A DNA stretch of 59,876 nt from an uncultured Lachnospiraceae bacterium (GCA_951801955.1 CATOOV010000014.1:1-59876), one strand, 5' to 3'; shown: positions 1 to 8,812, counted from the first letter of the stretch. Numbers and translations: made by a program. Notes: generated by a model not told the origin, from the letters alone.

Positions 1-642
1 TTTCTGGTGGATGGTTGATTGTTACTGGACATCTCAATTTTACCACAAACCAGTGAGGAGTTGTTTTATTTTGTAACAAAAAGAATCCCGTATTTATGCG
101 GGTTCTGGCGTTTCGCAAACGCCTATATAGGAAAAGAGGAGGAAGGGAGTTTTCAGGGCGATAAGCTTCAAGAGCAGATTCCTTATCTGCTATATCAATT
201 GGGGAAAGGTTATTATATGGCAGGGGACTATGAAACATCCTGCAGCTATTTTGCCGAAGGGCTCTCTTACGACTTAAATCCCAGACTGGAATATGTGGTT
301 GATATGGTGGAGACTTATGGTTATGCACTGCTTAACAGCGGCAGACAGCAGATGGCATTGTGTTTTCAGCAGATTTATGAGGAATTTGGAGACAGTGCAG
401 ATTTCCAGTTCCTAATGGGACTTATCTATATGGGAAACAGCCAGTTCCAGGCAGCGGTGGTGGAATTTGAGAAAGCTATGGGGCATCCATACTGCAGAAA
501 CGTAGGAGTAAACTCTTATGCTGCAAAATATAATATTGGCGTGATCTATGAGTGTCTGGGAGACATAGAGAGGGCGGCAGGATACTACCAAGACTGCGGG
601 GACTATGGACCAGCGTTAAAAAGGCTGTCGGAGATAGTGTAG
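1..642 (+). CDS. TPR protein, probable C-terminal part of a TPR-containing glycosyltransferase (5' part outside window)
   Basis: The reading frame is open from base 1 except for a TGA at 16-18; after it 207 codons run to TAG at 640-642. The translated part holds helical tetratricopeptide-like repeats (for example YLLYQLGKGYYMAGDYE near residue 50, and FLMGLIYMGNSQFQAAVVEF and YAAKYNIGVIYECLGDIERA further on), as in the C-terminal tail of Lachnospiraceae TPR-glycosyltransferases that lie beside flagellin genes. No good ribosome binding site precedes the TTG at 19, so I think the gene continues upstream of the window and that the TGA is either a nonsense mutation (TGG to TGA would restore Trp) or a sequence error. 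The neighbouring glycosyltransferase and flagellin fit a role in glycan transfer to flagellin. Function is inferred; no catalytic domain is visible here. Confidence 0.55.
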
Positions 643-741
643 ACAAGAGAAAGGGAATAGGTAAAAATGGACCATTGCACAATTCACTACAATCAGCAAT
701 AGTGCAGGCAAGAGGATTGGTGGAAAGGATCTAGTTGTAAC

Positions 742-2403
742 ATGGATGAAATTATTTGTTATACGGCAAATCTGGCAGAGGGTGTCCAACAGGATCTTAC
801 GTTTATGGAACTTCTTTTCAATGATAAACTGGCAGAAGGGAAAATAGAATGTCCAGATTATCTTTTCCCAGAGATTGGTGGGATAAACCATAAGCTGGGG
901 GCAAAGCAGAATTATGAATTTCTCCTGCGCGCCATACAAAAATACCCGGTTAGGACGATAGGAGTTGCTGAGGCTTTTGCGCCTGAGTGCGTTGCCGCAA
1001 CAGCGGGACCTTGGGAGTCTTTTTGTACAGATGCTTATATTGCAGGAAAATATAGCCAAGAACTTCTTTCTTCTGGTTATTTTAATTCTGTATTGGAGAC
1101 GTTGCTTGCGGAGGCTTGTGGACTGCCAAACCAAGCAGAAGGAGCGGCATGGCTGGAGAAAATGGTTTCCCATGCAGAAGAATATTATGAGATAGACGAT
1201 GTTACCCGACCTATTTTAATTTATCGGGGATCAGATGTCTGTTACAATACCCTGAACCACTTTGCAGATGCACTGGCGGCGGCATTGCGCTCCCACAGGC
1301 AGATCGTAGAAATATTCCAAGTAGAAGAGGGAGAGGAAAAGGCACTGGCAAAATTTATTGGATGCCGTTATAAAGCAGTTATCGGGATACAGACTTATGT
1401 ATTTTCTATTAAGATGGAGGATGGCAAAACAAACTTACATGATTTGATTGTTGGACCAAAATACAACATGATTTTAGACCATCCTGGATGGATGAAGCGT
1501 CATATTGAAGATTGTCCCCAATGTTATTACCTTTTGACACATGACCGGAATTACTGTGTGTTTGCCAGACAGTATTATAAGAAAATCAAAGATTGCCTCT
1601 ATCTGCCTCCTGGGGGGATGCTGCCAGAAGAAAGAACCCCAAGCTGGGAGAAACAAATCAAGCTGCCATATCAAAAGCAATACGATGTTATATTTATTGG
1701 CTCCTATCGGGATTACCGGGAGCGCCTGAAGCAATTGTATACTTATAAGCGCCCCTACCGTTTTCTTGCGGCACATTTGATACAAAGGATGAGGCGGTAT
1801 CCCAATGAGCCAGCAGAGCAGTCCATGAGGAAAATGCTCTGTGATTATGGATTAAACTTTAAGGACGCTGATTTTTTAGAATTATTTTTTGAGCTGCGTC
1901 AGGTATGTTTTTGTATCATGCTATATTACCGGGAAAAGACGATCTGGACATTGTTGGATGCCGGTATTGAAATCCATGTCTACAGTGATAGTTGGAAAAA
2001 CGCGCCCTTTGCAGGTCATCCATGTCTTCGCTGCCATCCGGCACTTAATATGGAAGAAAGCCTGTGTGTGTTACAACAGTCTAAAATTTCTCTCAATATT
2101 ATGTCATGGCACAAAGATGGGCTTACTGAACGCATCCTTAACAGTATGTTGTGTAAATCTGCTGTAGTGTCTGACAGAAGTACCATTTTGGAACAAGAAT
2201 TTGAGAATCAAAAAGAAATCGTCCTGTTTGATTTGGAACATATCCATACCCTTCCTTCTGTGATAAAGGGGCTGCTTGCAGACGAAGAAAATTTGCAGAA
2301 AATTGCCAATCACGGATATGAAAAGGCGGCAAAAAGACACTTATGGAAACACAGGGCACAAGAACTACTGGCACATATGGAGTCACTGAATAGGATGGCA
2401 TGA
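742..2403 (+). CDS. CgeB-like glycosyltransferase (group 1 C-terminal domain)
   Basis: This 553-residue cytoplasmic protein starts at ATG 742, preceded by AAAGGA at about 724. The C-terminal third (about residues 430-545) shows the pattern of the glycosyl transferases group 1 family seen in CgeB-like proteins: a stretch around SLNIMSWHKDGLTERILNSM, in which a conserved Glu-Arg pair normally contacts the donor nucleotide sugar, then a final helix with GYEKAAKRHLWKHRAQELL. The N-terminal half is less conserved and I do not recognise an acceptor domain. It lies about 100 bases after a TPR glycosyltransferase fragment and 190 bases before a flagellin gene, so modification of flagellin is the likely job. 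The donor sugar and acceptor cannot be read from the sequence. Confidence 0.75.
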   Translation: MDEIICYTANLAEGVQQDLTFMELLFNDKLAEGKIECPDYLFPEIGGINHKLGAKQNYEFLLRAIQKYPVRTIGVAEAFAPECVAATAGPWESFCTDAYIAGKYSQELLSSGYFNSVLETLLAEACGLPNQAEGAAWLEKMVSHAEEYYEIDDVTRPILIYRGSDVCYNTLNHFADALAAALRSHRQIVEIFQVEEGEEKALAKFIGCRYKAVIGIQTYVFSIKMEDGKTNLHDLIVGPKYNMILDHPGWMKRHIEDCPQCYYLLTHDRNYCVFARQYYKKIKDCLYLPPGGMLPEERTPSWEKQIKLPYQKQYDVIFIGSYRDYRERLKQLYTYKRPYRFLAAHLIQRMRRYPNEPAEQSMRKMLCDYGLNFKDADFLELFFELRQVCFCIMLYYREKTIWTLLDAGIEIHVYSDSWKNAPFAGHPCLRCHPALNMEESLCVLQQSKISLNIMSWHKDGLTERILNSMLCKSAVVSDRSTILEQEFENQKEIVLFDLEHIHTLPSVIKGLLADEENLQKIANHGYEKAAKRHLWKHRAQELLAHMESLNRMA

Positions 2404-2479
2404 CTTTATGGCACTGTGGGTTTGCTTGTTGGAGGGTTGGCAGGGGCGATATCTGATGTCAATTTAAGGAAATTTATAC

Positions 2480-2508
2480 TTGTGGTTTGCAATAGTCCCT
2501 GTTATAAT
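2480..2508 (+). promoter_or_regulatory. Sigma-A type promoter for the short flagellin gene
   Basis: TTGTGG at 2480-2485 and TATAAT at 2503-2508 are separated by 17 bases, close to the vegetative consensus. It lies about 85 bases upstream of the flagellin start at 2594. I found no sigma-28 (TAAA-N15-GCCGATAT) site here, so this flagellin may be under housekeeping control. Confidence 0.6.
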
Positions 2509-2593
2509 AAGGATAGGAATAGGCATAAGTATGATAACGACAACAAGATTGAATATACAGTATCGTATATCGTTTAAGAAGGGAGGAAGACCT

Positions 2594-3376
2594 ATGAGTA
2601 TTTCTAGTATCAGTAATGTCAATAGCAGGAACTTATATCAAAATTATCGGCAGCTATCCAGCGGCAAACGGATTAATTCTGCGGCAGATGATGCGGCAGG
2701 GCTTGCCATTGCCGAGAAGCTGCGCACCCAGAAAAATGGTTATGATGTGGGCTGGAGGAATGCGGCTACCTCTAAGGATATGGTTAATGTTGCAGAGGGC
2801 GGTTTATCAACGATTACAGATTCCCTGCAGCGCATCCGGGAGCTGGGAGTACAGGCGTCTAATACCGCAATTTATGGCGATGCTGAACGCCAGGCAATGC
2901 AGGATGAGATCAGCCAGTTAAAAGATTCCATTTCTGATGCAGCAAAGAACACGCAGTTCAATACCATGAACCTGTTAGACGGAACAATGGGAACTTCCCA
3001 TGTGGCTTCAGGACCAGATGGCAGCGGCATGGAGATTAACATGCCAGATTCCACATTGGCGCAGCTTGGAATCGAAGACTTTGATGTGACAGGTGATTTT
3101 GATTTGTCTGTCATTGATGATGCGATAAGCAAGGTTTCATCATTCAGAGGAGATTTGGGAGCGGCATCTAATCGATTGGATTATACCATGAATTTCAATT
3201 CCTATGCGTCCCTGAATACTACCGCTGCGGGCAGCCGGATTGAGGATTTGGATTTTCCGAAGGCAATTTCTGATATGAAGAAGAATAGCCTTTTGGAAGA
3301 GTACCGGATTATGATGCAGAAGAGACAGGAAGAAGAACATGGCAGGGTCATTCAATTGCTGAGGTTTAATTCTTAG
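2594..3376 (+). CDS. Short atypical flagellin
   Basis: A 260-residue flagellin from ATG 2594, with GAAGGGAGGAAG just upstream; earlier in-frame starts lack this site. The N-terminal D0/D1 region is canonical: LSSGKRINSAADDAAGLAIA near residue 20 and LQRIRELGVQAS near residue 80. The variable D2/D3 insert is almost absent. The C-terminal D1 helix is normal (VSSFRGDLGAASNRLDYTM), but the terminal D0 helix, which is usually Ala/Gln-rich (LSQANQ type), is replaced by a charged stretch containing EEYRIMMQKRQEEEHGR before the conserved QLL. D0 packs in the filament core, so this protein may be a minor or specialised filament or cap-proximal subunit. Glycosyltransferase genes lie just upstream. A second, full-size flagellin with a normal C terminus is at 40707. 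Confidence 0.85.
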   Translation: MSISSISNVNSRNLYQNYRQLSSGKRINSAADDAAGLAIAEKLRTQKNGYDVGWRNAATSKDMVNVAEGGLSTITDSLQRIRELGVQASNTAIYGDAERQAMQDEISQLKDSISDAAKNTQFNTMNLLDGTMGTSHVASGPDGSGMEINMPDSTLAQLGIEDFDVTGDFDLSVIDDAISKVSSFRGDLGAASNRLDYTMNFNSYASLNTTAAGSRIEDLDFPKAISDMKKNSLLEEYRIMMQKRQEEEHGRVIQLLRFNS

Positions 3377-3698
3377 TTTGGATATTTTGCGCAGGAATGC
3401 CAATGGCGTTTTTTAATTTTGTAAATGCCATATGTCTGGTTCATCCGTGTGGCAAAATTTATGTCTGCTCATTATGGCAGAATTGTCAATGTAATACAAG
3501 AAGATAATTTATAATAGAAAGAACTGTCCGTATTACTGGGCAGTTTTTTCTATTATTTCGGCGGGTAAAAACGTCGATGTTTACCAGCCGGAGTACTATC
3601 ATGGTCCAAGACTGCCTTGCTGAAGTGTTTCCATTGATAGAAACAGGTTTTTGTGACATACTATAGAGAGATACTTGACATCAGGAAGGAGACATAGA
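3377..3698. other. Intergenic region, flagellin to amidohydrolase
   Basis: No gene is seen. It holds the flagellin terminator (3513-3554). After that is a small inverted repeat, GGTAAA...TTTACC, at about 3563-3586. The purine-rich AGGAAGGAG at 3683-3691 is the ribosome binding site of the next gene. No convincing promoter was found. Confidence 0.6.
3513..3554 (+). terminator. Rho-independent terminator after the short flagellin
   Basis: AATAGAAAGAACTGTCC and GGGCAGTTTTTTCTATT form a 17-bp stem (two G-U type pairs) around an 8-base loop, with the T-rich strand on the right. It sits 137 bases after the flagellin stop. Confidence 0.75.
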
Positions 3699-4880
3699 AT
3701 GAAGAAAGCATTGGTAATCAGGCAGGGATGCATTCATGATGCGGTTCACAGGGATCCCTATCTAGCTGATATTCTGGTGGAGGATGGAAAAATAAGGAAA
3801 ATCTCTCCTGTTTTGGATGAGGAAACCATAAAACAGGCAGAAATACTTGATGTCACAGGTTTGCAGGTATATCCTGGGTTTGTGGAGGCACATTGCCATC
3901 TGGGACTGGATGGATATGGAATAGGCTTTGAAGGAGCAGACTATAATGAGGTAACAGATTCCCTGACACCCCAATTGTCAGCCATAGACGGGATTAATCC
4001 ACAGGATGAAACCATCCGCCTTGCCATGGAGGGCGGAGTTACCTGTGTGGCGGCAGGACCGGGAAGCTCCAATGTCCTTGGGGGGACTTTTGCCGTATAT
4101 AAAACGGTGGGAAAACGGATTGACGACATGGTGGTAAAAGAAAAAGCGGCAATGAAGTGTGCATTTGGTGAAAATCCCAAAAGTTGTTACAAAGACAAAG
4201 ATAATTATTCCAGGATGGGCATTGCATCCAATCTTAGGATTATGCTTGTGCGTACCAGGGAATATATGGAAAAACAGGAGGCGGCAGGACAGGATATTTT
4301 GAGACGCCCCCCTTATGATCCGAAACTGGAAGCATTAATTCCGGTATTGAAGGGGGAACTTCCACTGAAAGCACATGTACATCAAGCAAATGATATCTAT
4401 ACGGCAATTCGCATTGCCAAGGAGTTTCATACGGGGCTTGCGCTGGACCACTGCACGGATGGTTCCCTGATTGCCGATGATCTGGCAAGGGAAGGATATT
4501 CCATTGCAGTAGGTCCTTCCTTTGGACATGCTACAAAGTTTGAATTGAAAAATAATAGTTTCTCTACTCCAGGTGAATTAGCGCGTGCCGGCTGCCAGGT
4601 GTCCATTATCACAGATTCCCCTGTGGTTCCCCAGCAGTACCTTGCCCTATGCGCCGGGCTTGCCATAAATTCTGGTATGGATGAGTTTGAAGCGCTGAAA
4701 GCAATTACCATCCATGCAGCAAAACATATCGGTGTGGAAAAACGCGTGGGTTCCCTGGAAACCGGCAAAGATGCAGATTTTGTGATTGCGGCAGGGAATC
4801 CTATGGTATCGGACACCAGGATTGCGTATGTCTTGATTGATGGGAGGATTACTTTTTGCAGCCAAAGGAAAGAGGGATAA
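3699..4880 (+). CDS. Amidohydrolase family protein (imidazolonepropionase-like)
   Basis: A 393-residue metal-dependent hydrolase of the amidohydrolase superfamily, started at ATG 3699 behind AGGAAGGAG. The metal-binding signature is complete by eye: H65-x-H67 (FVEAHCH), a later His in KAHVHQAND (about residue 229), His in LALDHCTDG, and Asp in ITDSP. The end has the usual composite beta-sandwich return (VGSLETGKDADFVIAAGNP). Members hydrolyse C-N bonds of ring compounds or act as dipeptidases; the substrate here is unknown and there is no histidine-degradation neighbour that would support imidazolonepropionase. It appears to be transcribed alone and has its own terminator. Confidence 0.85.
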   Translation: MKKALVIRQGCIHDAVHRDPYLADILVEDGKIRKISPVLDEETIKQAEILDVTGLQVYPGFVEAHCHLGLDGYGIGFEGADYNEVTDSLTPQLSAIDGINPQDETIRLAMEGGVTCVAAGPGSSNVLGGTFAVYKTVGKRIDDMVVKEKAAMKCAFGENPKSCYKDKDNYSRMGIASNLRIMLVRTREYMEKQEAAGQDILRRPPYDPKLEALIPVLKGELPLKAHVHQANDIYTAIRIAKEFHTGLALDHCTDGSLIADDLAREGYSIAVGPSFGHATKFELKNNSFSTPGELARAGCQVSIITDSPVVPQQYLALCAGLAINSGMDEFEALKAITIHAAKHIGVEKRVGSLETGKDADFVIAAGNPMVSDTRIAYVLIDGRITFCSQRKEG

Positions 4881-4907
4881 GGCACGTTTGGAGCGGTAAA
4901 CGGAAGG

Positions 4908-4934
4908 AAAGCGCTGCCTTGCGGCAACGCTTTT
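4908..4934 (+). terminator. Terminator after the amidohydrolase gene
   Basis: AAAGCGCTGCC, loop TTGC, GGCAACGCTTT make an 11-bp stem with one mismatch, followed by a short T run. It starts 28 bases after the stop codon. Confidence 0.6.
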
Positions 4935-5002
4935 GGGGGAGTAAATTTATGAAATGTTTCATGGGGTGCCACATCTTGGGCGGTGGCACCAACCAAATAT
5001 AT

Positions 5003-5030
5003 GTAAAGTAACTTTACAACTGGTAAAGTT
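5003..5030. promoter_or_regulatory. Candidate operator: three GTAAAGT half-sites
   Basis: GTAAAGT A ACTTTAC (5003-5017) is an odd palindrome, and ACTTTAC pairs again with GTAAAGT at 5023-5029 (AACTTTAC, 5 bases, GTAAAGTT). Three alternating half-sites in 28 bases, about 185 bases before a start codon, look like a repressor operator. No regulator gene is adjacent, so the binding protein is unknown. Confidence 0.35.
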
Positions 5031-5214
5031 AAATTGTTGTTTGTCGAAGCTGATAACGGTGCGCGCTTTTGTTTGCTATCAACTTCATTTGATAAACATA
5101 GTATAGGGGAAAAATGTGTGCAAACTGTGGACATTTTCTAAAAGAAACATAAAGAATTCGAAAGAAATTATGAAGAAATGGTAAAAAAATCGTTAGGAAA
5201 AAAGGAGGGTTCTT

Positions 5215-6330
5215 ATGGAAAAATCAAAAGTATATTTTACGACATTCAAGACGTCATACACGGAGAATATTCCGGGGAAACTGAGACGTCTGATTTTGAC
5301 GGCAGGAATTGACAAGATTGATTTTATTGACAAGTATGCGGCAATTAAGATTCATTTTGGGGAGCTTGGAAATCTTGCGTTTTTGCGCCCAAATTATGCC
5401 AAAGTTGTTGTCGATGTTGTGAAGGAACTGGGAGGGAAGGTATTTTTGACAGACTGCAATACCTTATATGTGGGAAGCAGGAAAAATGCGCTGGACCATC
5501 TGGACACAGCATATGAAAATGGTTTCTCCCCATTTTCAACTGGCTGCCATGTGATCATTGCAGATGGGTTAAAGGGGACAGATGAGGAACTGGTGCCTCT
5601 GGATGGGGAGTACATAAAGGAGGCAAAGATCGGTCGTGCAGTTATGGATGCAGATGTATTGATTTCTTTGAATCACTTTAAGGGCCATGAGATGGCAGGC
5701 TTCGGAGGAGCTTTGAAAAACATAGGGATGGGCTGTGGTTCCAGAGCTGGAAAAATGGAGATGCACAGTGAAGGTAAGCCCTATGTAAATCAGGAACAAT
5801 GTGTTGGCTGCGGAATGTGTACCAAAATTTGTGCCCATGAGGGAGTGACAGTCACTGGCAAAAAAGCGTCCATTGAGCATGGCAAATGTGCAGGCTGCGG
5901 ACGTTGTATCGGAGTATGCCCCAAAGATGCCATACAGCCCAGTTTTGGGGAATCTAATGATATACTGAACTACAAAATGGCAGAGTACAGCAAGGCTGTG
6001 CTCAAAGACCGCCCCCATTTTCATATTTCGATTGTCTGTGATGTATCACCCAATTGCGACTGCCATGCGGAAAATGATATTCCAATTATCCCCAATGTGG
6101 GAATGTTTGCATCTTTTGACCCCGTGGCATTGGATGTGGCATGTGCCGACGCCTGCAACCGTCAGCCAGTGATTGCGGGAAGCGTGCTGTATGAGGAACA
6201 TGGCAATCACCATGAGAGCGGCAATGACCATTTCCATATGGTCCATCCTGATACCAATTGGAAAACCTGTGTAGCACATGCCCAAAAGATTGGCATTGGC
6301 ACACAGGAATATGAATTAATAGAAATATAA
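5215..6330 (+). CDS. DUF362 protein with a two-[4Fe-4S] ferredoxin domain
   Basis: This 371-residue protein starts at ATG 5215 with AAAGGAGGG seven bases upstream. The first part matches the DUF362 family (residues about 35-160, including LISLNHFKGHEMAGFGGALK), and two classical 4Fe-4S motifs follow: CVGCGMCTKIC at about residue 200 and CAGCGRCIGVC at about 223. The DUF362 domain then continues (PIIPNVGMFASFDPVALDVA). Such proteins are cytoplasmic iron-sulfur proteins of unknown reaction, thought to be electron carriers or redox enzymes in anaerobes. It is followed 10 bases later by the 5'-nucleotidase gene, so the two are probably co-transcribed, though no functional link is known. Confidence 0.88.
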   Translation: MEKSKVYFTTFKTSYTENIPGKLRRLILTAGIDKIDFIDKYAAIKIHFGELGNLAFLRPNYAKVVVDVVKELGGKVFLTDCNTLYVGSRKNALDHLDTAYENGFSPFSTGCHVIIADGLKGTDEELVPLDGEYIKEAKIGRAVMDADVLISLNHFKGHEMAGFGGALKNIGMGCGSRAGKMEMHSEGKPYVNQEQCVGCGMCTKICAHEGVTVTGKKASIEHGKCAGCGRCIGVCPKDAIQPSFGESNDILNYKMAEYSKAVLKDRPHFHISIVCDVSPNCDCHAENDIPIIPNVGMFASFDPVALDVACADACNRQPVIAGSVLYEEHGNHHESGNDHFHMVHPDTNWKTCVAHAQKIGIGTQEYELIEI

Positions 6331-6340
6331 AGAGGATTGT

Positions 6341-8284
6341 ATGAAACATTTGATCAAACGATGGAAAATGTTGTTTCTGTTACTGATAAGCATAACGCTT
6401 CCGGGAATGTGTGCCTTTGCAGAACAAAACAAAGAAGTGAAAATTGTGTTTACCCATGATCTCCATTCCCATTTGGAACCCTTTTATCTGGAGGAAGATG
6501 GAGAAGAAAAAAGTGTGGGCGGGTTTGCCAGGATGATGACATTTTTAAAACGACAAGAAAAAGAAGGAAAAGATCTGCTTTTTCTGGACGGCGGCGATTT
6601 TTCCATGGGAACGTTGTATCAGACTGTATTTGAGACTCATGCCGCAGAACTTCGGATGCTTGGATATCTTGGGGTGGATGCGTCTACACTTGGAAACCAT
6701 GAATTTGATTACCGCAGCAAGGGGCTAGCCAATATGCTCAAAGGGGCAAAAGCCAGTGGAGAGGAGGTTCCGCCCCTGGTGGTCTGCAATGTGGACTGGG
6801 AGGAGACTCTTAAGGGGGAAAATTCCCAGGAGGGCGCTTTACTGCAGAAGGCATTTGAAGATTATGGTATTAAGCCTTATGTGATGGTTGAAAAAGAGGG
6901 CGTAAAGATTGCAGTGATTGGCGTCTTTGGCAAGGATTCCCTAGCCTGTGCCCCTACGTGTGCCTTGAAGTTCCAGGAACCGGTGGATGCTGTGAAAGAT
7001 ACGGTGGAACTGATACAAAACCAGGAACACGCCGATATGATTGTATGTATTTCGCATAGCGGTACTTGGGAGGAGGAAAAGAAATCGGAAGATGAGCTGC
7101 TTGCCAAGGACGTTCCTCAGCTTGACCTGATTATCAGCGGACATACCCACAGTATTCTGGAAGAACCTTTGATTCATGGGGACACAGCAATTGTCTCTAC
7201 AGGAGAATACGGCGCCCGTATCGGCTCCTTGGAGATGGCACAAAAAGAAAATGGACGCTGGGGCATTACAGATTATAAATTGACACTTTTGGATGAAAGC
7301 TATAAAAGTGATAAAAGCACTTTGGAGAAAATTAAGGAGCTGGGAAACAGCATTGACCAGCAATATTTGGCACAGTTTGGTTATGCCAAGGATCAAGTGT
7401 TGGCGCATAACCCATGGGAATTTACAAAAATTAATGGTTTGGGAGAGGTTTTACAGGAAGAGCCTTTGGGAAATTTGTTGGCAGATTCCTATCTATATAC
7501 GGTAAACAGCAGCGATACGGGGGATGATACTCTGGCATCAATCGCAGTTGTGCCCAGCGGCTGTATTCGTGATACCTTTCATAAAGGAAAAGACATTACG
7601 GTATCAGATGCTTTCCAGGCACTTTCTTTGGGGATTGGGGCAGACGGTATCCCAGGTTATCCACTGGTAAGCGTCTATCTTACCGGCTCAGATATCAAAA
7701 CAATGGCTGAGGTGGATGCCTCCATTTCTCCCATTATGACAACGGCGCAGCTCTATACCAGCGGTTTGTCTTATACGGTCAATCCAAGCAGGTTGATCTT
7801 AAATCGGGTCACAGAGATCCAACAGCAGGATATGGAGGGCAATATTCAAGAATTGGAGGATGAGAAACTTTATCGGCTGATTTCTGATTTGTATACGGGG
7901 CAGATGCTGGGGGCGGTGGAGAAACAATCTTTTGGAATTCTTTCCTTGGTGCCTAGGGACGCAAAAGGAAATAAGATTCGGCAAGAGGATTTGGAAAATT
8001 ACATTATACATGTGGATGGTAAGGAGTTAAAAGCCTGGTTTAGCGTGGCGAATTATTTGGATTCTTTTAAGAAGGTTCAGGGAGTCGCTGAGATACCAGA
8101 GTATTACAATACCACCCATAACCGCAAAAAGATTGAAGACGACAGCAGTATTACAGCCGTTATAAGAAATCCAAACCAGATTGCCGTGGCAATGGTTAGT
8201 ATTGCAACAGGCGTGATTATATTGGTGGTTTTATTTGTTGTATTGATGGTGAAAAGGGTTCGAAAACGAAGAAACAGAAAATAA
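6341..8284 (+). CDS. Secreted, membrane-anchored 5'-nucleotidase / metallophosphatase
   Basis: A 647-residue surface enzyme. Residues 1-28 are a signal peptide (KRWKMLFLLLISITLPG...AFA). The calcineurin-like metallophosphatase domain has all metal motifs: D40-x-H42 (FTHDLHSH), GGDF (about 87), GNHEFD (about 124), an HSG motif and GHTH (about 270). The 5_nucleotid_C domain follows (about 350-590). The end is a single transmembrane helix (AMVSIATGVIILVVLFVVL) with a basic tail, which anchors it to the membrane in place of an LPxTG signal. It should release phosphate and nucleosides from extracellular nucleotides. The spacing of 10 bases from the DUF362 gene suggests an operon. Confidence 0.9.
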   Translation: MKHLIKRWKMLFLLLISITLPGMCAFAEQNKEVKIVFTHDLHSHLEPFYLEEDGEEKSVGGFARMMTFLKRQEKEGKDLLFLDGGDFSMGTLYQTVFETHAAELRMLGYLGVDASTLGNHEFDYRSKGLANMLKGAKASGEEVPPLVVCNVDWEETLKGENSQEGALLQKAFEDYGIKPYVMVEKEGVKIAVIGVFGKDSLACAPTCALKFQEPVDAVKDTVELIQNQEHADMIVCISHSGTWEEEKKSEDELLAKDVPQLDLIISGHTHSILEEPLIHGDTAIVSTGEYGARIGSLEMAQKENGRWGITDYKLTLLDESYKSDKSTLEKIKELGNSIDQQYLAQFGYAKDQVLAHNPWEFTKINGLGEVLQEEPLGNLLADSYLYTVNSSDTGDDTLASIAVVPSGCIRDTFHKGKDITVSDAFQALSLGIGADGIPGYPLVSVYLTGSDIKTMAEVDASISPIMTTAQLYTSGLSYTVNPSRLILNRVTEIQQQDMEGNIQELEDEKLYRLISDLYTGQMLGAVEKQSFGILSLVPRDAKGNKIRQEDLENYIIHVDGKELKAWFSVANYLDSFKKVQGVAEIPEYYNTTHNRKKIEDDSSITAVIRNPNQIAVAMVSIATGVIILVVLFVVLMVKRVRKRRNRK

Positions 8285-8530
8285 CAAGAAATCTTTGAAA
8301 GGGAATTGTATTTTTTCGTCAGTCATGTTACTATAGTCAAGAATGGTGCGCAGGAAGAGACTCTGACTGCAAACCGGATGATTGAAAAGAAGCAGACCAG
8401 ACCATAAGGAGTGCCTGACGGGGACGGTGCAGTGTAAATTGGCTAAAAAGAATCTCGCTTTGCGAGATCCTACGCGTGCGAGCGTGCTGCAAAGCAGCAG
8501 CTTCTATTCCGCGAGCTGCGCATTTTTTAA

Positions 8531-8566
8531 ACAGCCCCCTGTACCTCTTTTGGTACAGGGGGCTGT
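8531..8566. terminator. Strong 15-bp stem terminator
   Basis: ACAGCCCCCTGTACC and GGTACAGGGGGCTGT are perfectly complementary around a 6-base loop, with ATTTATT after and TTTTTTAA before, so it could stop transcription in either direction. It lies 247 bases after the 5'-nucleotidase gene. Confidence 0.75.
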
Positions 8567-8581
8567 ATTTATTCCTTATAG

Positions 8582-8675
8582 GATTCAGGTGCCAAAAGGT
8601 AATGGGAATATAGAAAATTCAAGAACGTCATCGACGTTCTTGCTGCGGGGTGCGGGGAAACTTCACTGATAAAAA
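8582..8675 (+). repeat. Dispersed repeat family C, copy 1
   Basis: Starts with TTCAGGTGCCAAAAGGT, followed by the hairpin CAAGAACGTCATCGACGTTCTTG (core CAAGAACGTC/GACGTTCTTG) and GCTGCGGGGTGC, then CTTCACTGATAAAAAC. The same order of words occurs at 47293-47400 before tadC, with hairpin-only fragments at 21188 and 57476. Confidence 0.6.
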
Positions 8676-8812
8676 CAAGTCCGCATCCCGGCAATCCACC
8701 AAAGGCTTTTATCTCAATCGGAGATTGGGCGCCCATTGAGATACATTTGTTTTACTCACTACTTAGAAAAGCGGGAGTCTTCTCCCATGAGGAAAATGTA
8801 CAGGAGGGAACT

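Larger units (their letters stand above)
4881..5214. other. Intergenic region with several inverted repeats
   Basis: No gene is seen. From left to right it contains the terminator at 4908-4934, a perfect GGTGCCAC / GTGGCACC hairpin at about 4964-4990, three GTAAAGT-type half-sites at 5003-5030, and a longer imperfect inverted repeat GAAGCTGATA / TATCAACTTC at about 5047-5087. The ribosome binding site AAAGGAGGG of the DUF362 gene is at about 5200-5208. Confidence 0.6.
8285..8812. other. Intergenic region with terminator and structured repeats
   Basis: No gene of credible length is seen in these 528 bases. It contains a cluster of short GC-rich hairpins (8452-8528: ATCTCGC/GCGAGAT, GCTGC/GCAGC and TACGCGTGCGA, a word shared with repeat family A), a strong terminator at 8531-8566, repeat family C copy 1 (8582-8675) and a weaker ATCTCAAT/ATTGAGAT hairpin near 8712-8743. 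A 9-codon ORF at 8379-8408 (ATG..TAA) is too short to call. The hydE ribosome binding site is at 8802-8808. Confidence 0.6.

Noticed and set aside
4427-5134. A 235-residue minus-strand ORF
   Set aside because: It runs through the amidohydrolase gene and an intergenic hairpin region; its composition is not protein-like and it lacks a start signal.
8285-8812. A riboswitch or small RNA before hydE
   Set aside because: The stems belong to repeats that occur elsewhere and to a terminator; no known riboswitch core was recognised.
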